Positions 36,390 to 44,782 of a DNA stretch of 64,000 nucleotides are shown here, in pieces. This stretch comes from Haloarcula regularis (GTDB lineage Archaea; Halobacteriota; Halobacteria; Halobacteriales; Haloarculaceae). The position numbers and the translations under genes are program-made. The stretch's first letter is position 1; every line of letters starts with the position of its first letter. The stretch lies in assembly GCF_029338315.1 (NCBI RefSeq), contig NZ_CP119795.1:1-64000 (forward strand), given 5' to 3'. Below the pieces are notes generated by a model that saw only the letters and a list, made by a program, of their open reading frames with translations, did not search any database and had not been told where the DNA came from.

Positions 36390-37664
36390 ATGCCTGAGCG
36401 ATTACCCCAAGACGACTGCTTTGGCAAAGCCGCCGAATTCATCGGCGAACGTTGGCTTGAGGAGCAAGTCGAAAAGTACCGGGACACCGATTCGCACAAA
36501 ACAGCCCCTCAACTCGTGCAGAATTATCGACGCGCCCAGAAAGAACTCGGGTACGTCGAAGATGAATTCGAATCGCATTTCCCGGAGTTATCGATGCCGA
36601 CGTTGGAATTCCTCGACCTCGGTCGGTGCGTCATACAGTTAACCGAGTCCGATGCAACCGTCGTCGATCCGGCCACGTTCGAACCAATTGACGTTACTCT
36701 CGCAGAGCAATTCAGAGACGGGATTCGGAACTCACGGCACTATGAACGCACACTGTACGAGCTCCGAACCGGGTACTTCTACGACCGCCGCGGGCACACC
36801 GTGCAGTTCCTCGCCGAGGACCGCTCCGATTCGAAAACGCCGGATATCCTACTTAGAACACCGTTTAAAGTTTTCGTTGAATGCAAACGTGTTGATGCGG
36901 TGAGCAAATCAGTTGAGAAAGCAAAAAGCATCGCTAATGAACTCAACAACCGGACCGTCCAGCACTTAGACCCGGGTCACGCGGCCGTCTACGAGTACTC
37001 GTCTGAGCCGGAGATGAGCGATCTTACCGGTGTAACTGACAATCTCCCGGAGCGTGTACGGAACGGGTCGGTATCAGTATCGTTGCCATTCGGAACCTTG
37101 ACGGTGTTTAACATCGAAAAACGGCACGAGGAAGGGGTGTGGGTGATCGATACTGGGCAGGATGCGCTTGCGAAGCATGATGAGGTGTATGAAACGTACC
37201 TGCAACCACTCGTGAAGATGGCCGTCGGGGACGATCTCGGTGTGAATGATGTCGAATCGTGTTTCAACGCAGATTTAATTGACACGCCTGCCCGGACTTT
37301 GTTCACGGGCTTGAAATTCTCTTGTGTGCCGTCGCGTTTCGAGAGAAACCGGGTGTCTCGCGTCGCCGGGCAAGTAGATAAGGCGCGTCGGAAATTCGGG
37401 AAGGAACACCCGAATATCCTGCATATTGACGCGCCGTTCGGGGCTGACGTCGCCGAGGAGCTCGTTGACGACATTCGTACCGAAGTTGGCCGGCAGCTCG
37501 CATCGACCCGTCGAGTGACAGCCGTCACAGTATCCTTGCATTTGAAACAACGGAACGAATCGGGTGCTGAAGCGATTCGGAACCCGGCGATATCAATCAA
37601 ACACCTTGACCCGTACTCGGAGTTACCGCGGAGTTTCGACGTGTTAGGGACAGATATCACGTAA
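36390..37664 (+). CDS. PD-(D/E)XK nuclease-like protein
   Basis: 424 residues from ATG 36390. The core is TPDILLRTPFKVFVECKR at about residues 150-168, with the Asp...Glu-x-Lys signature following a helical N-terminus. The rest (residues 170-420) has no named domain. It is a plus-strand gene between the broken DUF6735-like gene and the TnpB element, flanked on both sides by disrupted sequence, so it was probably acquired. Possible defence or mobile-element nuclease; the family is not recognised. Confidence 0.6.
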   Translation: MPERLPQDDCFGKAAEFIGERWLEEQVEKYRDTDSHKTAPQLVQNYRRAQKELGYVEDEFESHFPELSMPTLEFLDLGRCVIQLTESDATVVDPATFEPIDVTLAEQFRDGIRNSRHYERTLYELRTGYFYDRRGHTVQFLAEDRSDSKTPDILLRTPFKVFVECKRVDAVSKSVEKAKSIANELNNRTVQHLDPGHAAVYEYSSEPEMSDLTGVTDNLPERVRNGSVSVSLPFGTLTVFNIEKRHEEGVWVIDTGQDALAKHDEVYETYLQPLVKMAVGDDLGVNDVESCFNADLIDTPARTLFTGLKFSCVPSRFERNRVSRVAGQVDKARRKFGKEHPNILHIDAPFGADVAEELVDDIRTEVGRQLASTRRVTAVTVSLHLKQRNESGAEAIRNPAISIKHLDPYSELPRSFDVLGTDIT

Positions 37665-37847
37665 GAAGAACCGCGTTCAGTGGTGACGACCGAGCCACCA
37701 CAACTTCGCAGTTCGCACACGTATTGAGCAGCTGTTTCATCGCCTGTAGTATCTCACAATACTCCGACGTCCACTGGAAAGCACCGCTCGGTATATCGCT
37801 CGGAAAGAGTGCGCGATGTCCCTTGACCTCCGCCCACACCAGTTTGA

Positions 37848-38000
37848 TGTGGAAATCCCGACACGGGATTTCAAAGCTGAGCGGTTGCTCAGCTATACGG
37901 TTTCAAGACGCATACGTTCCAAGCGTCGCCTGCTGGGTTTCAGCATCGGCCTGGCTGTCTTGTGGCCCGGTCAACGAGGCCCCATCCTCAGCCGAGTCAT
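37848..38000 (-). ncRNA. Candidate TnpB guide RNA (omega RNA) and element right end
   Basis: At and after the tnpB stop there are two tight hairpins: AGCTGAGC-GGTT-GCTCAGCT at 37875-37894 and GAAATCCCG-ACA-CGGGATTTC at 37852-37872. IS200/IS605-type TnpB guide RNAs overlap the 3' end of tnpB and finish at the element's right end, so this is the expected place. The exact ends are not determined. Confidence 0.5.
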
Positions 38001-39140
38001 CGTCGTTCTCGTGTTCTCTGGAACGACTCTCTCCGCTGAGGTAGCGATCTGCGATGTTGAGTGCGGCGTTGATGTCTGCCTGGTACTCTTCGATCCAACA
38101 GGCGTCGTTGGAGCATATGAACGTCGCCTGTTGAGGCCGGCTTCCCCTCTCATCGCACGCATGGCACTCTTGAGAAGTATTCTCTGGATCGACTGTTGCA
38201 ACGGGGATCCCCCTTTCTACGGCTTTGTACGTGATCTGTGCGTGGAGTTTGGCGAATCCCCAGCCGTGAAGCCGGCGATTCATGTAGTCCCCGTAATCCA
38301 TCGACTCCTGGATGTAGGTGAGATCCTCGAGCACGAGAACCGGCGTCTCGACTGACTCGGCGTACTCCACCACTTCCCTGGTGACGATGTGGAGGATATC
38401 GTCGATTTGCGCCCACAGCTCGTCGCCGAAGGTGTCTACGATCCGTTCGCTCTCGCGACTTTGGAGTCGCCGCATCGTGGTGAAGTAACGCTTGCGGAGT
38501 CGACGAACGGTCTTCCCTTCATCCGTCCAGAGCTCAGGGTTTGTCGGGGACCCATGCTCGTCGCGGTGACACACCGTGACGAGACTTGCCTCCCCGATAT
38601 CGACGCCGATTGGTGTACGTTGTTCGGGAGGAACCTCGGAGTTGAGCGGGATGTCACGGGTCGCGATGAGATGGAAATACCACGTTCCCTCCCGCTTGAG
38701 CAAACGACCTTCCCCACGTCTGCATCGCCAGCGATCACTGCTTCAAGCCAGTCCCGTTGCTCAGGGTTCGGCTGTGCTGGTACCCAGAGGTGGTAATCCT
38801 CGTGGTGAGGGATTTTGACGTACCACTCGATCGTGTTTTCGGGCTTGTGGTCGATCTTCACCCCCTCGTTGGTGAAGCGGACAGGGTGATCGTCACTGAG
38901 TTCATTTGCCCCATAGGTCGTCGTCAGCTGCGGGACATACCGCTTCAGGGCGTTCTTTGCGTAACCGCTCAGCTGATAGTCACCCACGATGTCGTTCGCT
39001 TCCCCCAAGGTGGTACAGTTGGCCTCGAAGGCCTCTTGGAGCGCCTGCTGGTAGGCCGCCCGCGTCTCACGGAGCTTCTCCCGCTTGTGTGCGTTCGGAT
39101 CTACCAGCTTCAGTTCCAGCGTTTTTGTGAGTTCAGTCAC
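37903..39140 (-). CDS. tnpB: TnpB, RNA-guided nuclease of an IS200/IS605-type element, frameshifted at 38712-38715
   Basis: About 412 residues once restored, from GTG 39140. The N-terminal part matches the haloarchaeal OrfB_IS605 family. The RuvC motifs are IGVDIGEASLVTV (Asp), VLVLEDLTYI (Glu) and DINAALNIADRY (Asp). The zinc ribbon is CHACDERG ... CSNDAC. The frame breaks in the GGGG run at 38712-38715; one more G gives GEGRLLKREGTWYFHLIATR. No TnpA gene is adjacent, so it is a TnpB-only (IS1341-like) element. TnpB cuts DNA guided by an RNA from its own right end. Confidence 0.85.
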
Positions 39141-39211
39141 GACTCATCACCCTCTGATACTGACTGGTTGTCTTGGTCGCCCCACCAGCGCGCTGTCGAA
39201 CGCGCCCGCAT
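39137..39211 (-). other. 24-codon ORF between leader L12 and tnpB
   Basis: ATG 39211 opens a 24-residue frame beginning MRARSTARWWGDQ and ending at TGA 39137-39139, which overlaps the GTG start of tnpB. It lies about 35 bases after leader hairpin L12. I read it as the 5' remnant of a backbone gene interrupted by the TnpB element, or a coupling peptide for tnpB. Confidence 0.35.
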
Positions 39212-39246
39212 CTGGTTTGCCCCACGGAGGCCGTCCACGACTGGTT

Positions 39247-39279
39247 CGCCCCGCACCCTTCTCGGGGGCGATAAACACT
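39247..39279 (-). repeat. Leader hairpin L12
   Basis: GTGTTTATC, then GCCCC-CGAGAAGGGTGC-GGGGC in gene sense. It is close to the consensus and stands before the 24-codon remnant rather than a full gene. Confidence 0.6.
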
Positions 39280-39319
39280 CTCCGAGGCGACCCAGCCAAA
39301 TCCCGCGCTGCGACGCCGC

Positions 39320-39508
39320 TCAGGACTCGACGTGTGTATCGGCGTCCTCGCTGTGTTGAGGTTGGGTGAGTAGACTCACGTTCTGGAGGAGTGTCCTCGC
39401 TGCCTCGATTCGCTCCTGATCGGCGTCGTCGAGTCCGGCCGTTTCGATGCGCTTGAGATTGGTGAGTGAGCGATGCAGTCGATATCCGGGTGTGTTGCGT
39501 GGGTCCAT
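39320..39508 (-). CDS. Small helical protein of the backbone
   Basis: 62 residues from ATG 39508. It reads RLHRSLTNLKRIETAGLDDA followed by DQERIEAARTLLQNVSLLTQ, a helix-loop-helix profile. Leader L13 lies a few bases upstream, and inverted repeat copy 4 lies 75 bases upstream. The function is unknown. Confidence 0.65.
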   Translation of the reverse strand: MDPRNTPGYRLHRSLTNLKRIETAGLDDADQERIEAARTLLQNVSLLTQPQHSEDADTHVES

Positions 39509-39512
39509 TTGA

Positions 39513-39544
39513 AGCGCCTCGCCGATTCACGGCGCAGAGAAACC
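39513..39544 (-). repeat. Leader hairpin L13
   Basis: GGTTTCTCT, then GCGCC-GTGAATCGGCGA-GGCGC in gene sense; upstream of ATG 39508. The loop is less typical. Confidence 0.45.
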
Positions 39545-39582
39545 TCTCCGGCTGCGGGTAGCTGTCGGATTGGGCCTGCTCG

Positions 39583-39624
39583 TTAACCAACATTGGTGTG
39601 TTTCTGTGTCGCTATGTTGGTTAA
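39583..39624. promoter_or_regulatory. Inverted repeat operator, copy 4
   Basis: TTAACCAACA, 22 bases, TGTTGGTTAA; between the stop at 39621 and the start at 39508. Confidence 0.7.
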
Positions 39625-40517
39625 GACGAGTCCTGACCCGCTTTGCTGGGGCCGTAGCGAGCCGAGCCACACACCCGGCACTCCCAGATCGGTTGTCCCG
39701 TCCACGCCTCATCCGGGGCCGACTCGTGGGTCTTGAACCGATGGTCGGTCGCCCGTTCACAGGTTTGACAGTCGAGTTCCTGCGTCGTCGGTACCAACGA
39801 CGCCTGGCGATCAGCCGCAGCTTCGCCGGCGGATTCGGTCAGCGTCATCGCTGGAACCAGCCACACCGCATCGTCGGAGTCGTCGAGGACCGCGTCGAGA
39901 CGCGACGCGTCGCGGATGCCGTCCCCACGCTGGTCGTAGAGCCGCGTCGGGGCCTGTTCCTGACGCTCCGACACTTCCTGCCCGTGCCACCCAGCCCGGT
40001 CACGGGCGGCACTGAGAAGCCGCTCTCCCTCCGCTGACGACACCTGTACGGCGTCGGGAAGTGAGGGCCATTGCTCGGCCAGCTGGCGCGCCGGCGCTTC
40101 GTCGAGATCGTAGATGAGCGTGTAGTCGTCGACGGCCGGCTCCGCCTCGTTGGCGTAGAGAAAGTTCGCCGCGGCGCCGCCCTTCGCGACAGCGCCGTAG
40201 AACGTGGTCGACTCGACGACCAGGTGGACGATGCCGAGGAACGTCGTCGACACTGTCTCGTTCGTGTTAGTGGCGTCACCTCCGAGATGGTTGGTGAGAC
40301 AGAACCGGCATTTTGTCTGGCCGTCTGGGACTGACGCCCCACAGGACCGGCACTCGACGTCGGTTACCGTCGGCGCATCGGGGTAGCCACCAGCGCTCGT
40401 CGCGACGCGCTGCCGCCGGGGGGCACCCTCACACCCGTCGTCCAGCCTCGTGTCCGGAATGTGGGACGCCTCGCCGGTCGGCCGCAGTTCCTCAAAGTCA
40501 GAATATCGGTTGTGCAT
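39621..40517 (-). CDS. Protein with zinc ribbons at both ends
   Basis: 298 residues from ATG 40517. The first ribbon (CRSCGASVPDGQTKCRFC) is near residues 55-75, and a second (CQTCERATDHRF ... WECRVCGSARYG) closes the protein. The middle domain is alpha/beta with VVESTTFYGAVAKGGAAANF and DDYTLIYDLDEAPARQLAEQ. It has no leader hairpin of the common type. It is a haloarchaeal plasmid protein of unknown function; the ribbons suggest nucleic-acid binding. Confidence 0.7.
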   Translation of the reverse strand: MHNRYSDFEELRPTGEASHIPDTRLDDGCEGAPRRQRVATSAGGYPDAPTVTDVECRSCGASVPDGQTKCRFCLTNHLGGDATNTNETVSTTFLGIVHLVVESTTFYGAVAKGGAAANFLYANEAEPAVDDYTLIYDLDEAPARQLAEQWPSLPDAVQVSSAEGERLLSAARDRAGWHGQEVSERQEQAPTRLYDQRGDGIRDASRLDAVLDDSDDAVWLVPAMTLTESAGEAAADRQASLVPTTQELDCQTCERATDHRFKTHESAPDEAWTGQPIWECRVCGSARYGPSKAGQDSS

Positions 40518-40796
40518 CGGTGGGCTCACAGCTTCTGTCGGTATCGCATTTCAACGTCCGGACGCCTTCGATCGCAATAGACTCTCGAGGGTCCGTTGAA
40601 ATATTCTTAGTTAGACACAAACCGTGGTGAAACAGGTGTTCAGTAGTTCTCTATACTTAGCAGGAATAGCGCACACTCTCAATGCGGTATGAAGTTGCAC
40701 CAATTGCACGTGCGAAGAGGCCTGTTTCCGCACAGGGAACCTCATGAACAGATAGAACCGAGAATTTCAGTCTATTGTCGGCCGAAAGAGTAGATT

Positions 40797-41363
40797 CTAG
40801 AACCAGTCGTATCCGCTAAACAGGGGCTTACCGAAATCTAGATTGCACTGGAAATAGGTTAGTTTCCAGCTCTCCTCTGCGCGGTCCTTGCACATCTCAT
40901 AGGGTGTTGGGTCCGCTTCCCCAGTACTCTCGTTGTCGCTCCCATCATCACCGGCATCGGTAGAGTCCTGCTCATTCTCAGACACGGTCAGCGAGGCCGA
41001 GTCGGAGGCCGACTCACTGTCAAACATTCCTGTATCGTACTCGGCAGTCACCTCAATGGAATAGGTCCCAGGTTTGTCCCAGAGTATACTCCAGTTCACG
41101 GTTTTGGACTCACCTCTATCGATCTCTATCGTCGTCGTATTAAGCGTCTTCTCGGAGATAGAGAGCTCGACTGTGACGTTGCGTGATTCACCCTTTAGCG
41201 CCTTTCCAGCGCTTACATTTGCGGAGATCGTCGCGACGTTCCCTTGCTGAACCTCTCCCGGACTCGCAACCTCCACACGGAAGTCATCCGCCTGTGCTGA
41301 TGCTGCCGGAACTGCAGAACAGACCGCTAAGGCGGCGACAATCAGAATGAGGGCTTTTCGCAT
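40797..41363 (-). CDS. Secreted Ig-like (CARDB-type) protein
   Basis: 188 residues from ATG 41363. A Sec signal peptide (MRKALILIVAALAVCSAVPA) comes first. One Ig-like beta domain with the usual adhesion-repeat pattern follows (GEVQQGNVATISANVSAGKA ... TVNWSILWDKPGTYSIEVTA). An acidic Ser/Asp linker and a short Cys-containing tail (PYEMCKDRAEESWK) close it. It is probably exported to the cell surface. The upstream region has no leader hairpin. Confidence 0.75.
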   Translation of the reverse strand: MRKALILIVAALAVCSAVPAASAQADDFRVEVASPGEVQQGNVATISANVSAGKALKGESRNVTVELSISEKTLNTTTIEIDRGESKTVNWSILWDKPGTYSIEVTAEYDTGMFDSESASDSASLTVSENEQDSTDAGDDGSDNESTGEADPTPYEMCKDRAEESWKLTYFQCNLDFGKPLFSGYDWF

Positions 41364-41491
41364 ACCTGTAGGTATAAGCGACAGGTAAAGTGTCTTTTCA
41401 CGCGCAGTGGAGTCGACGGGACACCACTTGTTTACAAACAAGGGGCCGACGCGGCAATCATTACGTCGGGTCGCTCTCACTTTTCAGTGGA

Positions 41492-41721
41492 ATGGGGTGC
41501 GCCGATCCCGGCTGCGACGGAGACGATAAGCTGCCCTACGAGTGCCGGCGCTGTGGCCAGGAGTTCTGCAGCGAGCACCGGTTACCGGAGAGCCACACCT
41601 GGGGGGCGTCCGGAACTCACAACGCCCGACCGCAGCAGTGGTTCCCCGGAGCTCCGACCCGTCCCAGTCGAGTCGGGCTCGAGGTGGCCGAAGGTCCTGC
41701 TGATTTTGATCGTGGCAGGCG
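41492..41721 (+). pseudogene. AN1-type zinc-finger membrane protein, truncated
   Basis: ATG 41492 gives an AN1 finger (CADPGCDGDDKLPYECRRCG then FCSEHRLPESH). The frame then slips at the G6 run 41601-41606; removing one G gives GRPELTTPDRSSGSPELRPV and a membrane segment WPKVLLILIVAG. Coding for this protein ends abruptly around 41721, where a fragment of an unrelated family begins. It is a 5' remnant. Confidence 0.55.
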
Positions 41722-41934
41722 ACCTACGATGTCGAGACGTGGGAAGATCTCGAACATTCGCTCGCCGACAGCGACCTGGCAAGTGCCGAGCTCTGCGAGC
41801 GCCGCGACGTGATCACGCGATGGGAGGAGAATCTGGAAGACCGTCGCCTCATCAAGCACGCGTTGGCGCTCTACTCGGATGTCGAAGCCGTTCGTGAGCA
41901 GATGTCGGACGTGGCTGACCGAACAATGCGCTAA
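41722..41934 (+). pseudogene. C-terminal fragment of a DUF7342-like HTH protein
   Basis: An open 71-codon frame, TYDVETWEDLEHSLADSDLA ... ERRDVITRWEENLEDRRLIK and so on to a TAA at 41932. It resembles the C-terminal part of the DUF7342 family, of which a full copy lies at 42390-42902. It is fused in the DNA to the AN1 remnant without a start of its own, marking a recombination junction. Confidence 0.5.
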
Positions 41935-41940
41935 TGTCGC

Positions 41941-42393
41941 TTACGGCGGGTTTGAGGCGTTATTCAGCTGCTCTATGTCGTCGTCCTCGTACGCTGCACG
42001 CCACATCGTGTGGACGGCACGAGTGACGAGTGAAACCTCGGTCACGTCGATACAGGATGGTTCGGCGGCCGTCGTCGCGGCCTCGAGCGGAGGGTGGAAA
42101 TGAATCTCGGGAGAGTGTGTATTCGGATGGCGATCAAATCGCCAATTGACGTCGTCGCTATCGACGTAGTGGAATGAATACATCCCCAGTTCGCTCCACT
42201 GGATATCGAGCCGAGCGCTGTCGGCGCCGCCGAGCCCATCGCTAAGAGTGATCTGCAGTTCCGTGGGGGCGACAACATCATCGTACGACGTTGTGTCAAC
42301 GAGCGGCTCGAGTTCGAGCCAAAGGTCACGAATCCGCTGGAGCGCCGGAAGATAGATCGGCCCGAACTCGCCGGCACGGTCGTTACCGTTCAT
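41941..42393 (-). CDS. TumE-like toxin of a HTH/toxin pair
   Basis: 150 residues from ATG 42393, overlapping the previous stop (ATGA). The pattern RLDIQWSELGMYSFHYVDSD, NWRFDRHPNTH and EIHFHPP (aromatic-rich YxFHYxD, RxDxHP and HFHP) resembles the TumE (DUF6516) toxin family. It is coupled to a DUF7342-like HTH gene, which would be the antitoxin. The pairing is typical of haloarchaeal toxin-antitoxin loci. The toxin call rests on pattern and context. Confidence 0.65.
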   Translation of the reverse strand: MNGNDRAGEFGPIYLPALQRIRDLWLELEPLVDTTSYDDVVAPTELQITLSDGLGGADSARLDIQWSELGMYSFHYVDSDDVNWRFDRHPNTHSPEIHFHPPLEAATTAAEPSCIDVTEVSLVTRAVHTMWRAAYEDDDIEQLNNASNPP

Positions 42394-42902
42394 ACGGCGA
42401 GCTGGTGGCTGGCCTCGTCGTAGGCGAGTGCGGCTTGTGCGACAGCGAGATTCTGCCGCGTCGTCCGCCACGCGGTGAGGTCGTCCCAGCCCTCCGTCTC
42501 GTCGGCGTCGAGTTGCTGGGCGAGTTCTTCCGGCGACACCACGTCGTAGCGGTTCTCGTAGCGCCGGATTTCAGCCTTCATGTCTTGAATACTGTCGAGC
42601 AACTCCGGCCGATCGACTTCCTCACGCAGCTCGCGGATCCGGGACATCAACACCCGGTCGCTGTTGCGCTTGTACAGCGTCGTTTGGCCGTCCGGTTCCG
42701 TCTCGGCGAACCCTGTGTTCACCAGCGTCTTGCAGTGGCGACGTGCCGTCGGCTCGCTCACGAGGGCCCGGTCGGCGATCTCGGCGGCCGACTGCCCGTC
42801 GTGGGTCTGTTCGACGATTTCGTACACACGTTCAAACGGTGTGGTGTCGTCTTTCCAGTCCGCTTTGACCTGCTCGTTGACGTCGTCCCACGTCTCGGTC
42901 AT
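42390..42902 (-). CDS. DUF7342-like winged-helix protein, probable antitoxin
   Basis: 170 residues from ATG 42902. The wHTH is GQSAAEIADRALVSEPTARR then CKTLVNTGFAETEPDGQTTL; a helical C-terminal part with RTTRQNLAVAQAALAYDEAS follows. This matches the haloarchaeal DUF7342 family. The stop overlaps the start of the TumE-like gene by four bases. It is probably the antitoxin and autorepressor. Confidence 0.75.
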   Translation of the reverse strand: MTETWDDVNEQVKADWKDDTTPFERVYEIVEQTHDGQSAAEIADRALVSEPTARRHCKTLVNTGFAETEPDGQTTLYKRNSDRVLMSRIRELREEVDRPELLDSIQDMKAEIRRYENRYDVVSPEELAQQLDADETEGWDDLTAWRTTRQNLAVAQAALAYDEASHQLAV

Positions 42903-42979
42903 ACTGGGTGCTATGCGCGCTATGAACAAATAGTTTCCTGAGAAAACTATCTAACGGCAATAGTTGTGCAGGTGCGTTG

Positions 42980-43904
42980 TCAGGCTACCTGCTCCTCTAA
43001 CGTCTCATGATGCGTCCGAACCGTAGTTGGCGTGACGTTCCCTGTCTCCGCGACATCGCTTTGCGTCACCCATTGTCCCTGTTCCTGTCCCGCCTTGTAG
43101 AGGCAGGCCGCGGCGAACCCGGCCGGATGGACGCCCGTCGTGACGCCGCGCTCCTCGGCCTGCTCTGCGAGCGTTCGGGCACGCTGTCGGATTTCGTCCG
43201 GACACTCGAGGTCCGAGGCGAGACGGGGCACGAACATGCTGGGAGACGGGCTCGGCAGGCAGCCCCAGCTCCTCGTTCAACGTTTTGTACGCGTTCGTGA
43301 CCCGTGACTCCGCGACGCGGGCCATCTCGCTGACGTCGTCCACTAACCGCGAGAGGCCGTTGCACCGGCAGGCTCCGTAGACGCTGGCCGCGGCGATGGC
43401 CTCGATGGATCTGCCACGAAGCAGATCCTCGTTCTGGGCGCTCCGGAAGAGCTGACACGCCTGGTCGCGGACCGAATTGGAGAGTTCGAGGGCACTCGCC
43501 AACCGACGCACTTCGCCCAATCCGTGGGCGAGATTCCGTTCTGCTTTCGACCGCCAGCGGCCACGGGTCTGCTCACGGCGCATCCGCGCGAGTCGCCGTC
43601 GCTTCTGCCCGGAGATCTCGTTCCCCTTCGCGTCGGTACCGCGACCGATCTCTGTCGACAGGCCGCGATCGTGGCGGGCCGCAGTGAGTGGAGCACCCGT
43701 TCGCTCGTGCTCCTCGTCGTCGTACGCCCGCCACTCCGGCCCGTGATCGATACGCTGTTCGTCGATGACCAGCCCACAGTCCTCGCAGACCGTTTCGACC
43801 GCATTCGTGGTGACCCGTCCGTCGCACTCGGGACACTGGTTCGCACTCGATTCCGTTCGGACATCTTCGTCGAAGCCAGTTTCGTAGATGTCTCTAGTTG
43901 CCAT
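42980..43904 (-). CDS. tfb: Transcription initiation factor TFB, frameshifted at 43241-43243
   Basis: About 308 residues once restored, from ATG 43904. It has an N-terminal zinc ribbon (CPECDGRVTTNAVETVCEDC), a B-finger region (PEWRAYDDEEHERTGAPLTA) and two cyclin folds. The second fold is interrupted at GGG 43241-43243. Removing one G joins EELGLPAEPVS to SMFVPRLASDLECPDEIRQR and reads through to 42980. TFB recruits RNA polymerase to TATA promoters; haloarchaea carry many TFB copies with distinct targets. A TFB inside this element could direct transcription of the element's own genes. Leader L14 precedes it. Confidence 0.85.
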
Positions 43905-43941
43905 CGTTCTCACCGTATTCAGGGAACCCGCCAGTACAGCG

Positions 43942-43971
43942 AGCCCCTCACCCATTGAGGGGTAAATAGAC
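43942..43971 (-). repeat. Leader hairpin L14
   Basis: GTCTATTTA, then CCCCTC-AATGGGT-GAGGGG in gene sense; upstream of the TFB start. Confidence 0.6.
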
Positions 43972-43999
43972 TCTCCGGAGTAGCGCGTACCTGTTTCAA

Positions 44000-44726
44000 T
44001 TAGTCCTTAATATCGGCTGTAGAGGAAAGCCAGAACGTATCGTAGTCTACATTCCAATGCGCCGCATTCGAGGCGACGCCCTGAACATGGTTCTCGCCGG
44101 TAATCAGAACAACCTGTGAACTATCGTGCTTCTCACAGGCTGAGTGTATATTCTCAAACATCCGTTCATCCCTGATTGGTCGACGAACATCGCCAAGTCT
44201 CGTCCCTATCGTCGTCGCGAAGGCAACCGATCCTAAGGTCGCAATCATCCAGGGAATCGAACCGCTCAATGCCAGTGTCACCGAGATCAGGAGAAATGAC
44301 TGCAAGCCAGCTCATCAACGTCAAGTGCCGAGGGACCAACTTGGCCCGTTCTATTAGAGAGACGTCTACAGCTTCCCATTCCACTTCGTGTTTATCGGAA
44401 AGCTGTTTGGCAGCCTGAAGACATTGTGTTCGTCCGCCACCCTTCAACGTGAGCTGATTGGCTTTTCCTGAAGCGACCATCTTCGCTGCGAAAGCTAGAT
44501 TGCCGACGACAAATGCAGCCAACCGAAGTATGCCGAAAATCACTGCTAACGGGTTCTTCACTACGGTCCACGCAGAATATTTCATCTTCGACGAGTCTCC
44601 CTCTGGTGATTCATGGAAAATTCGGTCGACATCTCCATCGACTTTCTCATCAACTAATGACGGAACACGACGATCGGGATGGCGCACTCCTAAAATCAAT
44701 AGGTGGTTCGGTTTTTCAGCGCTCAT
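44000..44726 (-). CDS. TraB-like membrane protein, frameshifted near 44300-44308
   Basis: About 242 residues once restored, from ATG 44726. It starts HLLILGVRHPDRRVPSLVDE, then a membrane-active segment (PLAVIFGILRLAAFVVGNLA), and after the frame slip a hydrophobic pair (LISVTLALSGSIPWMIATLG). It ends RDERMFENIHSACEKHDSSQ then VVLITGENHVQGV. The RDxxM and GxxHxxGV motifs resemble the TraB/GumN-like membrane hydrolase family. It follows the Tat-exported gene by 56 bases, so they probably form an operon. The base composition is AT-rich relative to neighbours. Confidence 0.55.
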
Positions 44727-44782
44727 TTCGCGTTCATATTGTGGTGCCTGGTTGACGGGGTGTACAAGTTATAGGAGTCAAT

